From NCBI RefSeq assembly GCF_013113735.1, contig NZ_CP053346.1, positions 3,920,001 to 3,984,000 on the forward strand: a DNA stretch of 64,000 nucleotides. Direction: 5' to 3'. Source of the stretch: Sphingomonas sp. AP4-R1 (GTDB lineage: Bacteria; Pseudomonadota; Alphaproteobacteria; Sphingomonadales; Sphingomonadaceae). Below are positions 61,479 through 64,000 of this stretch, piece by piece. Below the pieces are notes generated by a model. The model was not told where the DNA came from and made no database searches. It saw only the letters and a list, made by a program, of their open reading frames with translations. The translations under genes were made by a program, and so were the position numbers. The stretch's first letter is position 1. Every line of letters begins with the position of its first letter.

Positions 61479-63191
61479 CTATCGCACGCGCCGGAAAGAC
61501 CAGCCGAGCGCGGCGCCGTCGGGCGGCGTCTCGCCCGCGATCGCCAGCGCCTGCGTCACGCGTGGGCGGCCGAGCGAATCGATCCAGACGCTGGGCTCCA
61601 GCGAGAGCGTCCCCGCCTCGGCGCGGAATTGCCAGGCGCCGCCTTCGGGCGGGCGGATCAGCGCACCGTGCGCGTCGGCGGTCAGCACCGTCTCGAGCCC
61701 GAAGCCGAGATGGAAGCGGATCACGAACGGCGTCGCCGCCAGCCCGCGCCGGCGCCCCTCGGGCACCAGCCGATCCTCGCCCGCCAGCGTCCGCCCGTCG
61801 GGCGACAGCAGCAGGGTGCGCTCGTGGCGGAAGCCGTGGCGGCGAACATAGCCGTCATGCGAGGCGCTGAGCATCAGCCCCTCGCGCGCCTCGCTCCGCT
61901 CCAGCTCCACTTCGGCGACACCGCGCCCGAGCGAGCCATCCTCGTGCAGCGCGGTGCTGTTGGTATCGGCCAGCGTCAGCGTGGAATGGGCGGCGGTCGT
62001 CCGCAGCCCCTGCGCCAGCTCGGCCGGAAGGCCGGGTGATCCCCCGCAATTGACGACGATCCGCTGCGCGCCCTCCGAAAATTCGAAGGCCAGCGTCGAG
62101 GCGCAACCGCCCCGGATCATCGCGCCCGAAGGCGGAGGGGCCGCATCCATCACGAGGCGAGCCTCGCCCGCTTCCAGCCGCTGATAGCCCCAGTCGCGCG
62201 CGGGCGTGGCCGTGTCGGGACGCACGCCCGTCGCCACGATCGCGGATGCCACGGCGCGCGCGCCATTGGGGCCGCCGCCCTGCCACGCGGAGAGCGCACC
62301 ATCGCCCAGCACCACACTCGCCAGCGCCGACACCGACTTGGCGATCGGGCCGGAAATCACCTCGGGCATCGGCCGCGCGCGCACTTCATAGACCGCGCGC
62401 AGCTGCGCCATCAGCTCGACCAGATCGAGCTGCATCGCCGGCACGCGCGCGGCGAGCCCGCCATCGTCGTGCAGCGCCTGCGTCAGCGCGCGGGCCAGCC
62501 CCGCCTCGCCATGCGCCACGCGCAGATCGCCGCCGGGAATCAGCAGGCCCGCCGCGATCACGCCGCACCAGGCGGCGATGCGCGGCACGCCCTGCGGCAC
62601 GCTCTCGGCCGCGCGATCCAGATGCCGCGCGCCCCGCGCCAGCGTGTTGAGCAAGGATGTCCGCAGCGCCTCGTCGCGCGAGCTGAGCAGATAGGGCGCA
62701 TAGGCCGTCCACATCAGGATGCGCCGCCCCCACAGATCGGGGCGCCACGCCGGATCGGCGACGGTGCGCGCATGCTCGGCGAGCCAGCCTTGCGTGATCT
62801 TTTCCGCGATCTCCGCCCCGTCCTCGCGCGGCACGGCGGCGGCGAGATCGCGCAGCCAGCCGAAACCGTGGCGATAATCGACGAAGCCCGCGCTGTTCCC
62901 GCCGCGCGACAGGCCATCCAGCGGCACGCGCTCCTGCCCGAACAGCATCGCGCCCTCGATCAATGCCTTGCCCGCGCGCGGGCGGCCAGGGATGGGATCG
63001 GCCGGCACGTCGATCAGCTGGAGCGGATAGCGCCCGTTCAGCCGCATCTTGTGAAGCGGCGAACGCCAGGCGAGCCGCTGCAGCCGATGGTTCATCCGCT
63101 CCGTGAGCGAGAGCCCGCGCGTGCCGTCACCGCGCAGCCGTCGCTTCTCGACGTCGCGCCCGCTCTCGCCGTCATCCTTGCCCTTGGCCAT
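61479..63191 (-). CDS. Heparinase II/III-family protein
   Basis: A 570-residue protein with an N-terminal alpha/alpha toroid (about 70-350) and a C-terminal beta-sandwich starting near STLAFEFSEGAQRIVVNCG. ...AHSTLTLADTNST... and VRRHGFRHERTLLLSPDGRTLAGEDRL are typical of the bacterial heparinase II/III-like family. No signal peptide is seen; the N-terminus is highly charged. Substrate unknown: in sphingomonads, alginate-like, sphingan or other uronic-acid polymers are possible. The ATG overlaps the rpe stop by one base, so it is co-translated with rpe. Confidence 0.9.
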   Translation of the reverse strand: MAKGKDDGESGRDVEKRRLRGDGTRGLSLTERMNHRLQRLAWRSPLHKMRLNGRYPLQLIDVPADPIPGRPRAGKALIEGAMLFGQERVPLDGLSRGGNSAGFVDYRHGFGWLRDLAAAVPREDGAEIAEKITQGWLAEHARTVADPAWRPDLWGRRILMWTAYAPYLLSSRDEALRTSLLNTLARGARHLDRAAESVPQGVPRIAAWCGVIAAGLLIPGGDLRVAHGEAGLARALTQALHDDGGLAARVPAMQLDLVELMAQLRAVYEVRARPMPEVISGPIAKSVSALASVVLGDGALSAWQGGGPNGARAVASAIVATGVRPDTATPARDWGYQRLEAGEARLVMDAAPPPSGAMIRGGCASTLAFEFSEGAQRIVVNCGGSPGLPAELAQGLRTTAAHSTLTLADTNSTALHEDGSLGRGVAEVELERSEAREGLMLSASHDGYVRRHGFRHERTLLLSPDGRTLAGEDRLVPEGRRRGLAATPFVIRFHLGFGLETVLTADAHGALIRPPEGGAWQFRAEAGTLSLEPSVWIDSLGRPRVTQALAIAGETPPDGAALGWSFRRVR

Positions 63192-63853
63192 CAGGCCCCG
63201 CGAAGGCCCGCAATGTTGGCCGCATAGGCGTCGGGACCGCCGCGGAAGGTGGCCGTGCCCGCCACGAGCGCGTCGGCGCCGGCCGCGATCACGCGCGGCG
63301 CGGTCCTGGCGTCGATCCCGCCATCCACTTCCAGGTCGATCGGCTTGCCGAGCTTGTCGATCGACTTCCGGATCGCCTCGATCTTGCGGAGCTGGCTCTC
63401 GATGAAGCTCTGCCCGCCGAAGCCGGGATTGACGCTCATCACCAGCACCAGATCGATATCCTCCAGCAGATAATCGAGCATCTTGGCGGGCGTGGCGGGA
63501 TTGAGCGAGATGCCCGCGCGCTTGCCGAGCGACTTGATCCGCTGGACGGTGCGATGCGCGTGCGGTCCCGCTTCGGGATGGAAGGTGATCGTGTCCGCGC
63601 CGGCCTCGGCAAAGGCCTCCAGATAGGAATCGACCGGCGAGATCATCAGGTGGACGTCGAACGGCTTGGTCGTGTGCGGGCGCAACGCCTTCACCACCGC
63701 CGGGCCGATCGTGATGTTGGGCACGAAATGGCCGTCCATCACGTCGACATGGATCCAGTCCGCGCCGGCGGCGTCGATCGCGCGCACCTCCTCGCCCAAT
63801 CTGGCGAAATCGGCGGAAAGGATCGAGGGGGAGATGCGGACCGGCTGTTGCAT
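63191..63853 (-). CDS. rpe: Ribulose-phosphate 3-epimerase
   Basis: A 220-residue TIM-barrel enzyme interconverting ribulose-5-P and xylulose-5-[19 protein letters not shown] opens the barrel; metal and catalytic residues are in [38 protein letters not shown] and [11 protein letters not shown] 63853 ([12 protein letters not shown]) was chosen; an upstream frame extension is not family-like. Its stop overlaps the heparinase-like gene by one base. Confidence 0.97.
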   Translation of the reverse strand: MQQPVRISPSILSADFARLGEEVRAIDAAGADWIHVDVMDGHFVPNITIGPAVVKALRPHTTKPFDVHLMISPVDSYLEAFAEAGADTITFHPEAGPHAHRTVQRIKSLGKRAGISLNPATPAKMLDYLLEDIDLVLVMSVNPGFGGQSFIESQLRKIEAIRKSIDKLGKPIDLEVDGGIDARTAPRVIAAGADALVAGTATFRGGPDAYAANIAGLRGA

Positions 63854-63937
63854 CCCGCGCCTGTAGCCGAGCGGAGCGGCTTCACCAACGCCATCCCGCG
63901 TCGGCACGTCACGAACCTGTGTATATCTGTCGTTTGG

Positions 63938-63999
63938 GGAGGGTCGGTTGCCACTTTCATCATCCTCCCCCGCCAGGGGGAGGTGGCAGGCGTAGCCTG
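63938..63999. repeat. Dispersed GC hairpin element at window end (partial)
   Basis: CCTCCCCC and GGGGGAGG pair around GCCA at 63964-63983, with flanking TTGCCAC / GTGGCA extending the stem. This is a common sphingomonad intergenic repeat; it may continue beyond the window. Confidence 0.65.
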
Positions 64000-64000
64000 A

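Overview
This window looks like chromosomal DNA from a sphingomonad (Alphaproteobacteria, Sphingomonadales). The evidence is its high GC content, two PEPxxWA-CTERM sorting-tag proteins, a fused IspD-IspF enzyme, the dusB-ntrBC / ntrYX-hfq-hflX gene order, a double-length Hfq, an NrsF/DUF1109-type ECF sigma pair, a GGAAC-N17-CGTT (EcfG-type) promoter, and dispersed inverted repeats. It is mostly housekeeping DNA with small accessory patches. I saw no rRNA, tRNA, CRISPR array, prophage or insertion sequence, and no stretch over 300 bases lacks a gene.

Layout. 1-6.4 kb: end of hemD with a HemY/mitofilin-like membrane protein, argJ with an inositol-monophosphatase-type enzyme, and a three-gene TadE/TadG-like locus. 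6.4-10 kb: dnaE. 10-12 kb: a low-GC small secreted protein between repeat elements, then a DUF445 membrane protein. 12-16.4 kb: an RND efflux pump and its adaptor behind a promoter that contains a palindrome. 16.4-19.6 kb: prmA, an SDR and a soluble chemoreceptor-type protein. 19.7-22.4 kb: sdhC-sdhD-sdhA, ending at a terminator with no sdhB. 22.4-24.3 kb: a small secreted protein, a VapBC-type toxin-antitoxin pair with a palindromic operator, and an SDR. 24.5-32 kb: ettA, an amidohydrolase, an M28 peptidase, and a divergent AraC regulator/SDR pair with a likely operator.

32-36.6 kb: carbonic anhydrase, lipA, ratA, then cinA and ispDF in a translationally coupled minus-strand group. 36.6-50.4 kb: dusB-ntrB-ntrC, ntrY-ntrX, double hfq, hflX and mazG. 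This is nitrogen/redox two-component control next to RNA and ribosome quality-control genes. The usual block is interrupted twice by PEPxxWA-CTERM genes. 50.5-54.5 kb: a DUF1330 protein, an ECF sigma/anti-sigma pair with its own promoter motif, and a LysR regulator divergent from a protein of unknown function. 54.7-63.9 kb: one long minus-strand run reading (5'->3') rpe, heparinase-like, dac, tmk, holB, metG, a small unknown, tatD, an MBL hydrolase and a two-helix membrane peptide. Many junctions there are four-base start/stop overlaps.

No wholly new multi-gene system is evident. The most notable points are the tandem Hfq, an NtrX without the sigma-54 contact loop, a chemoreceptor-type protein with a globin-like sensor lacking its haem histidine, several well-formed regulatory motifs, and dense structured repeats, including a perfect 30-bp inverted repeat between hfq and hflX.
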